Below are positions 17,447-27,133 of a stretch of 64,000 nucleotides of DNA, piece by piece. Location of the stretch: contig CAVVUB010000006.1 in NCBI GenBank assembly GCA_963751335.1, positions 87,101 through 151,100 on the forward strand, written 5' to 3'. The position numbers and the translations under genes were made by a program. The notes under the pieces were generated by a model, which saw only the letters and a program-made list of their open reading frames with translations, was not told the DNA's origin and did no database searches. The first letter of the stretch is position 1. The number at the start of each line of letters is the position of its first letter. This DNA comes from Bog-473 sp963751335. Its GTDB lineage: Bacteria > Actinomycetota > Acidimicrobiia > Acidimicrobiales > RAAP-2.

Positions 17447-19024
17447 GTGCCCGACGCATGCAACGCTGTCGGGTCCACTATGCCTAGCGTGCCCATGAAC
17501 CTCCTCTTCGACGACATCGAGGTCATCGAGTCGATGGGGGACCCGGCGGCCGTGCTGGTCGGTGGAATCTCGCACGACAGCCGGCGGGTGAGGCCGGGCG
17601 ATCTCTTCTGTTGTGTCCCCGGCATCGTGGACGACGGACATGCCTTCGCCGTTGACGCAGTGGAACGAGGGGCGGTCGGTCTCCTCTGTGAGCACTTCAT
17701 CCCGGAACTCGCGAACCGAGCCATCGTGCAGACCCGGGTGGCACCGGGCACCGTGCGCTCGGCCATGGCGCGACTGGCTGCCGCCTTCTACGAGTTTCCT
17801 TCCCGTGATCTCCTGATGGTCGGCGTGACCGGCACGAACGGAAAGACGACGGTCACGCAGATCCTCGGGGAACTGTTGGTGGCGACCGGATTCCCGACCG
17901 ATGTGATGGGGACGCTCTCGGGCGCGCGCACGACTCCCGAGGCGACCGAGTTGCAGCGTGTGCTGGCGGGGGTACGTGATCGCCAGCGCGCCGACGGACA
18001 GCGTCATGCCATCGCCATGGAGGTGTCGAGCCACGCGCTGGTGCAGTCGCGCGTGGAGGGAATCCATTTCGACGTGGCCGTCTTCACCAATCTCAGTCAC
18101 GACCACCTCGACTATCACGGCACCATGGAGGACTACTTCGAAGCCAAGGCGAGGCTCTTCTCAGCCGACCATGCGCTCCGGGCGGTGATCAATGCCGACG
18201 ACCCCTGGGGAAAGAGACTGCTCGGACAGGTACGGATTCCCGCCGTCGCCGTGCACCGGGCCGCAGCCACCGACCTCGTCCTCTCCCCGGGACGGACGGA
18301 GTTCACCTGGCGCCGGCGGCGGGTGCGCACCGCGCTCACCGGCGCGGTCAACGTCGACAACGCGTTGCTGGCGGCGGAAACTGCCCTCGCGCTCGAGATC
18401 CACCCGGACGCGATTGCCGACGCACTGAGCTCGGTCTCTCCGGTGCCCGGACGCCTCGAGGTCATCGCGATGCCGGGCCGACGGGGCGAGGCAGGCCGTC
18501 CGCCTTTCACGGTCTTCGTCGACTACGCGGACACGCCGGCCGGACTCGAGGTGGTCCTCGGTGAGGCCCGGGGCCTCGCCCGGGGCGGACGGGTGCTCTG
18601 CGTCTTCGGCTGCGGGGGCGATCGGGACCGCGCCAAGCGGCCGATGATGGGCGAGGCGGCAGTACGCCTCTCCGACCTTGCCGTCCTGACCTCGGACAAT
18701 CCTCGGTACGAGAATCCCGGTGCCATCATCGAGGACGTGTTGCGTGGAATCCCCGATGGAAGAGAGAACAAGGACGTCGTGGTCGAGCCCGACCGGCACG
18801 TGGCCATCCGGCATGCCCTCGAGCTGGCGCGCCCCGGCGACATCGTGGTCATTGCCGGCAAGGGACACGAGACGTATCAGGAGATTGCCGGGGAGCGGCT
18901 GCCCTTCGACGACGCCGCACACGCGCGAGCGGTGCTGTCCACACGTTACGGGACGGACCCCTCGACCTGGGGTGCGCCTGGGCTCGAGGCAACGGCGGCC
19001 GACCGTTCGCAGCCCGAGGGCTAA
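17447..19024 (+). CDS. murE: UDP-MurNAc-tripeptide synthetase MurE (meso-DAP adding)
   Basis: Cytoplasmic ATP-dependent ligase that adds meso-diaminopimelate to UDP-MurNAc-L-Ala-D-Glu; 525 aa from GTG 17447. The P-loop GTNGKT is at residues 129-134 and the specificity motif DNPR at 417-420, which indicates meso-DAP rather than lysine. HDHLDYHGTM is also present. The C-terminal-domain motif normally DYAHTP reads DYADTP (Asp362), an unusual change of an otherwise conserved His. ATG codons at 17480 or 17495 are equally possible starts; none has a good ribosome binding site. murF, normally next, is absent. Confidence 0.93.
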   Translation: MPDACNAVGSTMPSVPMNLLFDDIEVIESMGDPAAVLVGGISHDSRRVRPGDLFCCVPGIVDDGHAFAVDAVERGAVGLLCEHFIPELANRAIVQTRVAPGTVRSAMARLAAAFYEFPSRDLLMVGVTGTNGKTTVTQILGELLVATGFPTDVMGTLSGARTTPEATELQRVLAGVRDRQRADGQRHAIAMEVSSHALVQSRVEGIHFDVAVFTNLSHDHLDYHGTMEDYFEAKARLFSADHALRAVINADDPWGKRLLGQVRIPAVAVHRAAATDLVLSPGRTEFTWRRRRVRTALTGAVNVDNALLAAETALALEIHPDAIADALSSVSPVPGRLEVIAMPGRRGEAGRPPFTVFVDYADTPAGLEVVLGEARGLARGGRVLCVFGCGGDRDRAKRPMMGEAAVRLSDLAVLTSDNPRYENPGAIIEDVLRGIPDGRENKDVVVEPDRHVAIRHALELARPGDIVVIAGKGHETYQEIAGERLPFDDAAHARAVLSTRYGTDPSTWGAPGLEATAADRSQPEG

Positions 19025-19029
19025 GGCCC

Positions 19030-20070
19030 GTGCTCGGTCTACTCGTTTCGGGAGGCGTCGCCCTGTGGGTCTCCATCCTCCTCACGCCGGTCCTGATCCG
19101 CTACTTCCGCAGCCGCGAGATTGGCCAGCACATCCGCGAGGACGGGCCTGCCTCGCACATTGTCAAAGCGGGTACGCCGACCATGGGCGGGATTGCGATC
19201 GTCGCCGGCACGGTCCTCGGGTACGCCGTCGGCCACATCGGAACCCAGGTGCGCTTCTCGAGGACCGGGTACCTGACGGTGGGAGCCGTGGTGGCTTTCG
19301 GCTTGATCGGCTACCTCGACGACTACATCAAGGTGCACCGGCGTCGCAGCCTCGGCCTCAACAAGCGGGCGAAGTCGGGCGCCCAATTGGTCTGCGCTCT
19401 CGTCTTCGCCGAGCTCGCGGTGCACTGGGCACATACGTCGACCGCGCTCTCGTTCACCCGAGCTCAGCCCATCGGGATCAATCTCGGATCAGTGGGCTGG
19501 GTGATCTTCGCCGTGCTCGTCATGGTGGGCACGTCCAACGCGGTGAACATCACGGACGGAGTGGACGGATTGGCCGCCGGGTCGGGGACGTTCTGCTTCG
19601 CCGTCCTTTCCATCATGGGGTACTGGATCTTCCGCCACGAGTACATCTACCACGTGCTTCCGGCGTCGGCGATCGACCTCTCGCTGCTTGCGGTCGCCCT
19701 GGCGGGTGCGTGCAGCGGCTTCCTGTGGTGGAACGCGGCCCCGGCCAAGATCATCATGGGCGACACGGGTTCCCTGGGCATCGGGGCCGGGCTGGCGGGA
19801 CTCTGCCTGCTGTTGAACCTCGATCTCCTGCTGCTGATCATCGGCGGCCTCTTCGTCATGGAGACGCTGTCGGTGATCCTGCAGGTGATCAGCTTCCGGG
19901 TGTTCCACCGCCGCATCTTCCGCATGGCCCCCATCCACCACCACTTCGAGCTCGCCGGTTGGCCCGAGACGACGGTGATCGTCCGCTTCTGGATCCTCGG
20001 CGGGCTGTTCTGCGCGCTCGGGCTCGGCATCTTCTACGGCGACTTCCTCACGGTGGCGAAATTCACATGA
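19030..20070 (+). CDS. mraY: Phospho-N-acetylmuramoyl-pentapeptide-transferase MraY
   Basis: 346-aa polytopic membrane enzyme that transfers phospho-MurNAc-pentapeptide to undecaprenyl phosphate, forming lipid I. Family marks are GTPTMGGIAI, GYLDDYIKV (catalytic DD), NITDGVDGLAAGS and MGDTGSLGIGAGLA, with MAPIHHHFEL near the C-terminus. About ten hydrophobic helices are visible. It starts with GTG 5 nt after murE. The 100-bp gap to ftsW contains no murD. Confidence 0.95.
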   Translation: MLGLLVSGGVALWVSILLTPVLIRYFRSREIGQHIREDGPASHIVKAGTPTMGGIAIVAGTVLGYAVGHIGTQVRFSRTGYLTVGAVVAFGLIGYLDDYIKVHRRRSLGLNKRAKSGAQLVCALVFAELAVHWAHTSTALSFTRAQPIGINLGSVGWVIFAVLVMVGTSNAVNITDGVDGLAAGSGTFCFAVLSIMGYWIFRHEYIYHVLPASAIDLSLLAVALAGACSGFLWWNAAPAKIIMGDTGSLGIGAGLAGLCLLLNLDLLLLIIGGLFVMETLSVILQVISFRVFHRRIFRMAPIHHHFELAGWPETTVIVRFWILGGLFCALGLGIFYGDFLTVAKFT

Positions 20071-20170
20071 CCCTCCACCACCTCGCGGGCGCGGTGCGAG
20101 AGACTTACGACGTGCAACGGGTGTCGGACCGTGGAGAGGGGCGCGCCCGCGCGTCGGCCAGGAGACGACC

Positions 20171-21472
20171 GTGACGCCACCGCAGGCCTCTGCGACCGCC
20201 GGCGCAACCGTTCTACGCCCGGTCCGTTCGACACGGCCTACTCCGGCGCTCGCGTCGCGCTCGTCCAGGGACGTCGGGATCCGCATCGCCGGGCGACGGA
20301 TCTCGATCTCCACCCTTCTCGTGGTCGACGTGAGTCTCCTCTGCGTCTTCGGGCTCGTCATGGTGGGGTCCGCGTCCACCGTCATCTCCATCGCCACCTA
20401 CGGGACGCCGTGGGCCATCTTCATCCGCGAGGCGATGTGGATGGCCATCGGTTGCATCGTGCTCTGGCTGACGATTCGATTCGACTACCACAAGCTCCGG
20501 CGGATCAGTCCGGTCCTGCTCGTGGTGACCTTCGCTCTCCTCTTCGTGGTGCTCGTCCCCGGGCTCGGTGTCCACGTCCAGGGTTCGAGTCGTTGGGTCG
20601 GGTTCGGCCAGCTGCGTCTCCAGCCCTCCGAGCTCATGAAGCTCGCTCTCACCGTCTTCGCCGCTGACTTCATCACCCGGCGTCTCGATCAGGATTCGAC
20701 CGACCGCCGGATCATCGGACCTGTCCTCCTGGGAACCGGCGCGGCTTGCGTACTGATACTCGCTCAGCCCGACATGGGGACGGCCATGGTCCTCGGCGTC
20801 ATCGCGCTGGCTCTCCTCTTTGTTTCGGGCGTGCGCCTGGGCCCGGTCATGAAGGTCCTGGGGGCCCTGGTGATCCTGGCCGTCATCGTGGGACTGTCCT
20901 CTCCGTACCGGCGGGTCCGGCTCCTGTCCTTCGCCGATCCATCCGCCCACGGATCGAGTTCGGGGTACCAGGTGGTCCAGTCACTCATCGGCCTGGGATC
21001 GGGCCACCTCTTCGGGGCTGGCATCGGTGGCGGGCAGGCCCAATGGGGCTATCTGCCGAACGCGCACACCGACTTCATCTTCTCGGTCATCGGCGAGCAG
21101 CTGGGCATCGTGGGAGCCCTCTTCGTCCTCTTTCTTCTCGCCTCCTTTGTCTGGCTGGGCATCAGGACCGCGACCCAGTCCCGGGATCAATTCGGCGCCC
21201 TCCTCGCCCTCGGACTCGTCGCCTGGATGGCGGCGGAGACGGTGATCAACATCGGGGCCGTGGTGGGGCTCCTGCCGGTGACGGGGATCCCTCTCCCGTT
21301 CATCTCCTTTGGCGGGTCCTCCCTCGTCATCACGATGGCCGCGGCCGGCATCCTCATCAACGTCGCCCGGCAGTCCGAGGGCGCCAAGGTGCTCCGGGCG
21401 TTGCCGGGCCCGACCTCCACGTCGCACGCAACCAGGGGCGGGTCGGCCGGCCGCACCGGCCAGGGTCGGTGA
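20171..21472 (+). CDS. ftsW: Septal peptidoglycan glycosyltransferase FtsW (SEDS)
   Basis: 433-aa SEDS membrane polymerase of lipid II at the septum. The SEDS signatures include the loop GSSRWVGFGQLRLQPSE, AQPDMGTAMV (with the catalytic Asp region), the stretch NAHTDFIFSVIGEQLG, and GIPLPFISFGGSSL. The cytoplasmic N-terminus of about 45 residues is unstructured, and the Gly/Arg-rich C-terminus extends past the last helix. GTG at 20171 follows AGGAG by 6 nt. Its stop overlaps the GTG of murG. Works with FtsI. Confidence 0.94.
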   Translation: MTPPQASATAGATVLRPVRSTRPTPALASRSSRDVGIRIAGRRISISTLLVVDVSLLCVFGLVMVGSASTVISIATYGTPWAIFIREAMWMAIGCIVLWLTIRFDYHKLRRISPVLLVVTFALLFVVLVPGLGVHVQGSSRWVGFGQLRLQPSELMKLALTVFAADFITRRLDQDSTDRRIIGPVLLGTGAACVLILAQPDMGTAMVLGVIALALLFVSGVRLGPVMKVLGALVILAVIVGLSSPYRRVRLLSFADPSAHGSSSGYQVVQSLIGLGSGHLFGAGIGGGQAQWGYLPNAHTDFIFSVIGEQLGIVGALFVLFLLASFVWLGIRTATQSRDQFGALLALGLVAWMAAETVINIGAVVGLLPVTGIPLPFISFGGSSLVITMAAAGILINVARQSEGAKVLRALPGPTSTSHATRGGSAGRTGQGR

Positions 21473-22618
21473 GCGCAGGGCGCGGAGCGGTGATCGCAGG
21501 CGGCGGCACCGGCGGCCACGTGATCCCGTCTCTCGAGATCGCGCGCGGCCCTGGTGCGTCGCGGGCACGAGGCCCAAAGCATCGAGCTCTACGGCTCACG
21601 TCGCGGGCACGAGGCCACGACGTGGCCCACCTTGGAGTTTCCCTTCACGCTGCTGCCGGGTCGGGGGATCCGGCGCAGCCTGGCGCCACGGGCGGTCCTG
21701 GCCAACATCGGTGCCGTCGCCGGCCTGCTCTGGGCCTGCCTGCGGGCCTTCGCCTCCTTTGCCCACCGTCGCCCGCGCGTCGTGGTGATCGTCGGCGGGT
21801 ATGCCAGCTTCCCGGCTGGGCTCGCCGCCTTGCTGACCCGGGTGCCGCTGGTCTCCATGACGACCGACGCCGTTCCCGGCGCCGTCAACGGACTGCTCGG
21901 GCGATTCGCCGTGGCCAATGCCGTCGCCTTCCCCGGAACGGCGCTGCCGCGGAGCCACGTCACCGGGACGCCGGTGCTGAGCGGGCTGACCTCGCTCGAC
22001 CGCACGCCCGAAGGCCAGGCGTCGGCGCGGGCCGCACTGGGCTTACCGTCGGACCAGCCGACCGTGGCCGTCTTCGGCGGCTCGCTCGGGGCCCGGCGCA
22101 TCAATCGCGCCGTGGCCGAGGTCGCCTGCTCGTGGCGGGACCGGTCGGAGGGGTCCCGTTCGCTCTATCACGTGACCGGGCGAAGGGACTACGTGGAATT
22201 CGCGACCGGTGTCGTCGGCCCGAGCGACCAGCCCGCTCAAAGCGGACATCTCTGCTACCGGGTCGTGCCCTTCGAGGACCACATGCCCGAGTTCTACGCC
22301 GCGGCGGATGTCTGCGTCACCCGGGCCGGGGCCATGACCGTGGCCGAGCTCCTCACCTCCGGAGTGCCCGCCATCCTTGTCCCACTTCCCGGCGCTCCGC
22401 GCGACCACCAGACGAAGAATGCCGAGGCGTTGGTCCGGACCGGTGCGGCCGTGCACGTGCCTGATGCCGAATGCGACGGCCACCGGCTGACGGACGAGCT
22501 CGAGGCACTCCTCGGCGACCCGGCCCGGCTGCACGCGATGCGCGAGGCCGCACAGGGACTGAGCCACCCCGACGCCGCCGCCCGGGTGGCCGAGCTGGTC
22601 GATGCCAATGCCCGCTGA
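21469..22618 (+). CDS. murG: UDP-GlcNAc transferase MurG, frameshifted as sequenced
   Basis: Peripheral-membrane GT-B enzyme adding GlcNAc to lipid I to make lipid II. The N-terminal glycine loop VIAGGGTGGHVIPSLEIAR lies in the frame of the GTG at 21469, which overlaps the ftsW stop. From about 21547 the homology moves to the next frame (RRGHEAQSIELYGS onward). Dropping the extra G at 21547 gives SLEIARALVRRGHEA and one 382-aa protein. The rest is intact: VFGGSLGARRIN, AADVCVTRAGAMTVAE and LPGAPRDHQTKNAE. As the gene is essential, a sequence error is likely. Confidence 0.88.
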
Positions 22619-24023
22619 CGACGACACGATGGGGACGGGGGAGGAGGCGCCCAGCTCGCTGGATCTGTTGGTGCCCCGACGAATTCACATCATCGGGATC
22701 GGCGGGGCCGGGATGAGCGCCATTGCCATCGTGCTGCGGGCCATGGGCCACGTCGTCTCGGGGTCTGACCTTCGCGACTCGTCCGTGGCGGAGCGCCTCC
22801 GTTCCCAGGGCATCACGGTGTGGATCGGTCATCGGGCCGAGAACGTCGGTGACGCCGACGCCGTCACCTCTTCGCCCGCCGTACCGCCTGAGAACGTCGA
22901 ACTGGTCGAGGCCAAGGCCGCCGGTCTGCTCGTCGTTCCCCGCTCGGCCATGCTCGCCGCCATCTGCGCCACACGACGATGCCTGGCCGTCGCCGGCACG
23001 CACGGCAAGACCACGACGGCCTCGATGCTCTCGCTCATCCTGGTCGAGGCCGGACTGCGCCCCTCCTTCGTCATCGGTGCCGACGTGAACGAAATCGGGA
23101 CCAACGCCGTGTGGGACACCGGCGACTGGTTGGTGGTCGAGGCCGACGAGAGCTTCGGGACCTTCCGGGCCATCCGTCCCGATGTGGCCGTCCTCACGAA
23201 CGTGGAGCCCGACCACCTCGACTACTACGGGACGTTCGACGAACTGCGGACGGCCTTCTCCGAATTCGTCGGTGCAGCGACGGCAGGGGCCGTCGTGTGT
23301 GCGGACGACCCCGAGGCTGCGGCCATCGGCCACGAGCGCGGCGCCATCACGATCGGCACGGCGGGCGGGACCACCTACCGGATGACCGACCTTCAGTTGG
23401 CCCGGAGCTCGGTGTCCTTCACCATGGAGGGACCCGAGGGCACGCTAGGCACGCTGGACATGGGCGTGCCCGGTCTGCACAACGCGCGGAACGGCGCGGT
23501 GGCCGCGGTGGCCGCGCTGGTGGCCGGTGCTCCTTTTGCTGCAGCCCAGGCCGCGTTGGCCCGTTTCGCCGGGGTCACCCGGCGTTTCGAGTTCCGTGGC
23601 GAGGCCGCCGGCGTCACCTTCGTCGACGACTATGCCCACCTGCCGACCGAGGTCCGGGCCGCTCTGGCCACGGCGCGCACCGGCGGCTGGTCCCGCGTGG
23701 TGGCGGTCTTCCAGCCGCACCGCTTCTCTCGGACCGCCGCCCTGGCTACCGAATTCGGCACCGCGTTCTCCGATGCCGACGTCTTGATCGTGACCGACGT
23801 GTACAGCGCGGGCGAACCGCCGGTGCCCGGCGTGTCCGGCCGGCTGGTGGCCGACGCCGTCCGCTCGTCGGATCCCCGGCTGCCCGTCTTCTACGCCCCG
23901 GCCTGGGAGCGGCTGCGCGTCGCCGTGGCCGAAACTCTGCAGGCGGGCGATCTCTGCTTGACCCTGGGCGCGGGCGACCTCACGTCGCTGCCCGACGTCC
24001 TGCTCGATTCGCCGTCGTGGTGA
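22602..24023 (+). CDS. murC: UDP-N-acetylmuramate--L-alanine ligase MurC
   Basis: 473-aa cytoplasmic ligase that starts the peptide stem by adding L-Ala to UDP-MurNAc. It shows IHIIGIGGAGMSAIA at the N-terminus, the P-loop GTHGKTTTAS, VVEADESFGTF, NVEPDHLDYYG and DDYAHLPTEV, where the usual second His of DYAHHP is Leu. FQPHRFSRT and ALGAGDLTSL-like C-terminal motifs follow. The ATG at 22602 overlaps murG by 17 nt; ATG at 22608 cannot be used because it is out of frame with this protein's spacing to GTGEEAP, so 22602 is kept. Confidence 0.94.
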   Translation: MPMPADDDTMGTGEEAPSSLDLLVPRRIHIIGIGGAGMSAIAIVLRAMGHVVSGSDLRDSSVAERLRSQGITVWIGHRAENVGDADAVTSSPAVPPENVELVEAKAAGLLVVPRSAMLAAICATRRCLAVAGTHGKTTTASMLSLILVEAGLRPSFVIGADVNEIGTNAVWDTGDWLVVEADESFGTFRAIRPDVAVLTNVEPDHLDYYGTFDELRTAFSEFVGAATAGAVVCADDPEAAAIGHERGAITIGTAGGTTYRMTDLQLARSSVSFTMEGPEGTLGTLDMGVPGLHNARNGAVAAVAALVAGAPFAAAQAALARFAGVTRRFEFRGEAAGVTFVDDYAHLPTEVRAALATARTGGWSRVVAVFQPHRFSRTAALATEFGTAFSDADVLIVTDVYSAGEPPVPGVSGRLVADAVRSSDPRLPVFYAPAWERLRVAVAETLQAGDLCLTLGAGDLTSLPDVLLDSPSW

Positions 24024-25042
24024 CGGCCGCCACGGTGCTCGAGGCCCTGGGCGACCTGCTCGGTCCGCGGGCCAGGCGAGAAGAGCCGCTCGGACCGATG
24101 ACCACCTACGGAGTCGGAGGGCCGGCCGCGCTCTTCGCCGAGGTGGAAGGACCCGGGGACCTCGAGGCGGTCCGGACGGCCTGTCGTCGGGTGGGAGCCG
24201 CCGGGGTAGGGACGGGCGATCCGATCGCCGTCTTCGTGATCGGCCGCGGATCGAACCTCTTGGTGGCCGACGGCGGCTTCGAGGGGCTGGTCCTGCGCCT
24301 CGGCTCCGGCTTCGCCGGGCTCGCACTGCCGGACCCGACGTCGGTCGAGCGCCGCACGGCCGAGGCCGATCCTCCATCCATCGTGCGAGCCGGTGCCGCG
24401 CTGTCCCTGCCCGTGCTGGCCCGCCGGTCGGCCGACGCCGGATGGTCGGGACTCTCGTGGGCCGTCGGCGTGCCCGGTTCGGTGGGAGGAGCCGTCCGCA
24501 TGAATGCCGGCGGGCACGGCTCGGACATGGCGGCCTGCCTCGTCCGATACCGCTGGCTCGACCTGTTGCGCGAGGACGGTGGCACCGACGGCGTCGACCA
24601 TCTCGACTACAGCTACCGGCGCTCGACCGTCGGACCGTCGCAGATCGTCCTCGAAGCTGACCTCGCGGTCCGGCCCGGGTCGGCCGACGACGAGCGCGCC
24701 AGCGTCACCGACATCGTCAAGTGGCGCAGGGAACACCAACCCGGTGGCTCCAATGCCGGCTCTGTCTTCACCAATCCCGAGGGCGACTCGGCCGGCCGCC
24801 TGATCGAGACGGCCGGGTTGAAGGGTTTCCGTCTCGGGACGGCGCAGGTGTCGGAGAAGCACGCCAACTTCTTTCAGGCCGACAAGGGCGGGCGCGCCGG
24901 CGATGTGCGCGCCCTGATGGAGCACGTGCGCTCCGTCGTGAAGGAACGGAGCGGGATCGAATTGGTGGCGGAGGTCCGCCTGTTGGGCTTCGACGCCGGG
25001 AAGACTGGACCGGTGGGTCGGACGGAGGACGCAAACCGATGA
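24020..25042 (+). CDS. murB: UDP-N-acetylenolpyruvoylglucosamine reductase MurB
   Basis: 340-aa FAD-dependent reductase that turns UDP-GlcNAc-enolpyruvate into UDP-MurNAc. The FAD-binding segments TTYGVGGPAALF, VIGRGSNLLVADGGF and VGVPGSVGGAVRMNAGGHG are intact. NAGSVFTNP carries the catalytic Ser, and SEKHANFFQ matches the type I C-terminal motif. GTG at 24020 overlaps the murC stop (GTGA); its own stop overlaps ftsQ. Confidence 0.95.
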   Translation: MTAATVLEALGDLLGPRARREEPLGPMTTYGVGGPAALFAEVEGPGDLEAVRTACRRVGAAGVGTGDPIAVFVIGRGSNLLVADGGFEGLVLRLGSGFAGLALPDPTSVERRTAEADPPSIVRAGAALSLPVLARRSADAGWSGLSWAVGVPGSVGGAVRMNAGGHGSDMAACLVRYRWLDLLREDGGTDGVDHLDYSYRRSTVGPSQIVLEADLAVRPGSADDERASVTDIVKWRREHQPGGSNAGSVFTNPEGDSAGRLIETAGLKGFRLGTAQVSEKHANFFQADKGGRAGDVRALMEHVRSVVKERSGIELVAEVRLLGFDAGKTGPVGRTEDANR

Positions 25043-25851
25043 CCCCGCCCGTGGCGGAGAAGACGCGCCCGACCGGACCGGGCCGGGCCGGGGGACGCAT
25101 GGACCCGCGCATCTCGGCGCGCCGGGCACGGGTCCTCCGCCAGCAGGGTCGCCGGCGCCTCCTCATCCTGATCGGCATCCTGGTGGTGACCCTGGTGGTC
25201 ATCGGTGGCTGGTTCCTCCTCCACACGCCACTCTTCGCGGCCCGGAGCATCACCGTGACGGGAGACCTCCACGAGTCGGCGGCTCAGGTCGTGGCCGCCG
25301 CCGGCCTGGCCAACCATCCACCCCTCCTCGACGTCAACGCGGGAGCGGCTGCCGTGGGGATCGAGCGCCTGCCCTGGGTCCGCTCCGCCACCGTGCACAC
25401 GTCTCAGCCCGACGGGGTGCACATCGCCGTGACCGAGGAGGTGCCTCGACTGGTGATGGCCGCACCGGGAAGCACCTGGGCCGTGCTGAGCGGGGGCGGG
25501 CGGGTGCTCGGGGTTTCGCCCGGGGCTCGGCCGCCCGGCTTGCTCCTCCTCACGGTGCCCGTGGCCCCCGGCGCGCCCGGATCGTTCTTGTCGCCCAAGG
25601 ACGCCGCCGGTCTCAAAGTGGCCACCACCCTGCCCCCGTCCTTCTCCGCGCAGGTGACGGGGGTGACCGTCGAACCCGGCGGCTGGGTGCAGCTCTCCAT
25701 GACGACGCCCATCGCGGTCAACATCGGCTCTGCCACTCAGTTGACCGCCAAGTACGAGGACGTGTCCTCGGTCCTGGCGGGTGCAACCCTCCATGCGGGA
25801 GACGTGATCGACGTGAGTGTCCCCGACGCGGTAACCGTGACGCCGGGGTGA
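25039..25851 (+). CDS. ftsQ: Cell division protein FtsQ
   Basis: 270-aa bitopic division protein. A basic cytoplasmic N-terminus of about 45 residues leads to one TM helix (LLILIGILVVTLVVIGGWFLL). A POTRA domain follows (RSITVTGDLHESAAQVVAAAG with LPWVRSATV), then the FtsQ beta domain ending in TPIAVNIGSATQLTAKYEDV. Its ATG overlaps the murB stop. It connects FtsL/FtsB to the divisome. It ends the tightly overlapping part of the cluster; ftsZ has its own promoter. Confidence 0.9.
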   Translation: MTPPVAEKTRPTGPGRAGGRMDPRISARRARVLRQQGRRRLLILIGILVVTLVVIGGWFLLHTPLFAARSITVTGDLHESAAQVVAAAGLANHPPLLDVNAGAAAVGIERLPWVRSATVHTSQPDGVHIAVTEEVPRLVMAAPGSTWAVLSGGGRVLGVSPGARPPGLLLLTVPVAPGAPGSFLSPKDAAGLKVATTLPPSFSAQVTGVTVEPGGWVQLSMTTPIAVNIGSATQLTAKYEDVSSVLAGATLHAGDVIDVSVPDAVTVTPG

Positions 25852-25860
25852 TGCGGATGC

Positions 25861-25889
25861 TTGACCTGCCCGAATGCCCCCCGTATGGT
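25861..25889 (+). promoter_or_regulatory. Probable ftsZ promoter
   Basis: TTGACC (25861-25866) and TATGGT (25884-25889) separated by exactly 17 bp, beginning 10 bp after the ftsQ stop. It would give a leader of about 135 nt before ftsZ, whose ATG has an AGGGAG site at 26021-26026. The -10 hexamer is identical to that of the promoter at 29630. Confidence 0.7.
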
Positions 25890-26029
25890 GGGGTCACGTT
25901 GCCGCGCTGTGAACTTCAACCTTCCCCAAAGGTTCAGGGATTGGTCGCTGGACGCATGTCCCCGGCAATGCGGGACGGGACCTATCAGCCAGCAGCCGGT
26001 CGGCGATCGACCCGGAGACGAGGGAGTCC

Positions 26030-27133
26030 ATGACGACCGTGCCATCCCAGGGGAACTACCTGGCCGTGATCAAGGTGGTCGGGGTCGGCGGAGGGGGAGT
26101 CAACGCCGTCAACCGGATGATCGACTCGGGGCTGCGCAACGTCGAATTCATCGCGGCCAACACCGACGCCCAGGCGCTGCTCATGAGCGATGCCGATCTC
26201 AAGCTCGACATCGGTCGCCAGCTCACGCGTGGCCTGGGTGCGGGGAGCGATCCCGAGGTGGGACGGCAGGCAGCCGACGAGCACCGCGCCGACATCGAGG
26301 AGGCCCTGCAGGGTTCCGACATGGTCTTCATCACGGCCGGTGAGGGCGGCGGGACCGGGACCGGCGCTGCGCCCGTCGTGGCTGAGGTCGCCAAGGGAGC
26401 GGGAGCGTTGACCATCGGCGTGGTCACCCGACCCTTTACGTTCGAGGGCCGGCGCCGGGCCATGCAGGCCGAGAAGGGCATTCAGACCCTCAAGGAGAAG
26501 GTCGACACCCTGATCGTCATCCCCAACGACCGTTTGCTCACGGTCTCGAACGACAAGACCAGCATGCTCAATGCCTTCAGGATGGCCGATGAGGTGCTCA
26601 TGCAGGGTGTGCGGGGCATCACGGACCTCATCACCGTTCCCGGGCTGATCAACACCGACTTCGCCGACGTGAAGATGGTCATGATCAATGCCGGGACGGC
26701 CATCATGGGGATCGGGTCGTCCATCGGCGAGGGCCGAGCCGCCAACGCCGCCCGCGCCGCCATCACCTCTCCCCTCCTCGAGGCATCGATCGAGGGTGCG
26801 CGCGGCATTCTGCTCAACATCGCGGGCGGATCCGACCTTGGTCTGTTCGAGGTCAACGAGGCGGCCGAGATCATCCACTCGGTGGCCCACCCCGACGCGA
26901 ACATCATTTTCGGCGCCGTGATCGACGACACCATGGGCGACGAGGTGCGGGTGACCGTCATCGCCGCCGGTTTCGAACGCTGGGAAGAAGGTGTTCCGCC
27001 CAAGGGCGCCGACCGGGTCGCCTCGATCTTCGACACGCCCGAGCCGGTGGACATCTTCGCCGACGCCACGGGAACCGAAGAAGAGCTCGACCTCGGCGAC
27101 GACGATTTCGACGTCCCCTCCTTCCTGCGCTAG
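26030..27133 (+). CDS. ftsZ: Cell division GTPase FtsZ
   Basis: 367-aa tubulin homologue forming the Z-ring. VVGVGGGGVNAVNRM and the tubulin signature GGGTGTG (residues 106-112) bind GTP. FITAGEGGG, NTDAQALL and the T7-like region NTDFADVKMVM complete the core. The C-terminal peptide DDDFDVPSFLR is the actinobacterial form recognised by SepF, encoded two genes downstream. ftsA is absent, as usual in the phylum. ATG with AGGGAG 4 nt upstream. Confidence 0.97.
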   Translation: MTTVPSQGNYLAVIKVVGVGGGGVNAVNRMIDSGLRNVEFIAANTDAQALLMSDADLKLDIGRQLTRGLGAGSDPEVGRQAADEHRADIEEALQGSDMVFITAGEGGGTGTGAAPVVAEVAKGAGALTIGVVTRPFTFEGRRRAMQAEKGIQTLKEKVDTLIVIPNDRLLTVSNDKTSMLNAFRMADEVLMQGVRGITDLITVPGLINTDFADVKMVMINAGTAIMGIGSSIGEGRAANAARAAITSPLLEASIEGARGILLNIAGGSDLGLFEVNEAAEIIHSVAHPDANIIFGAVIDDTMGDEVRVTVIAAGFERWEEGVPPKGADRVASIFDTPEPVDIFADATGTEEELDLGDDDFDVPSFLR

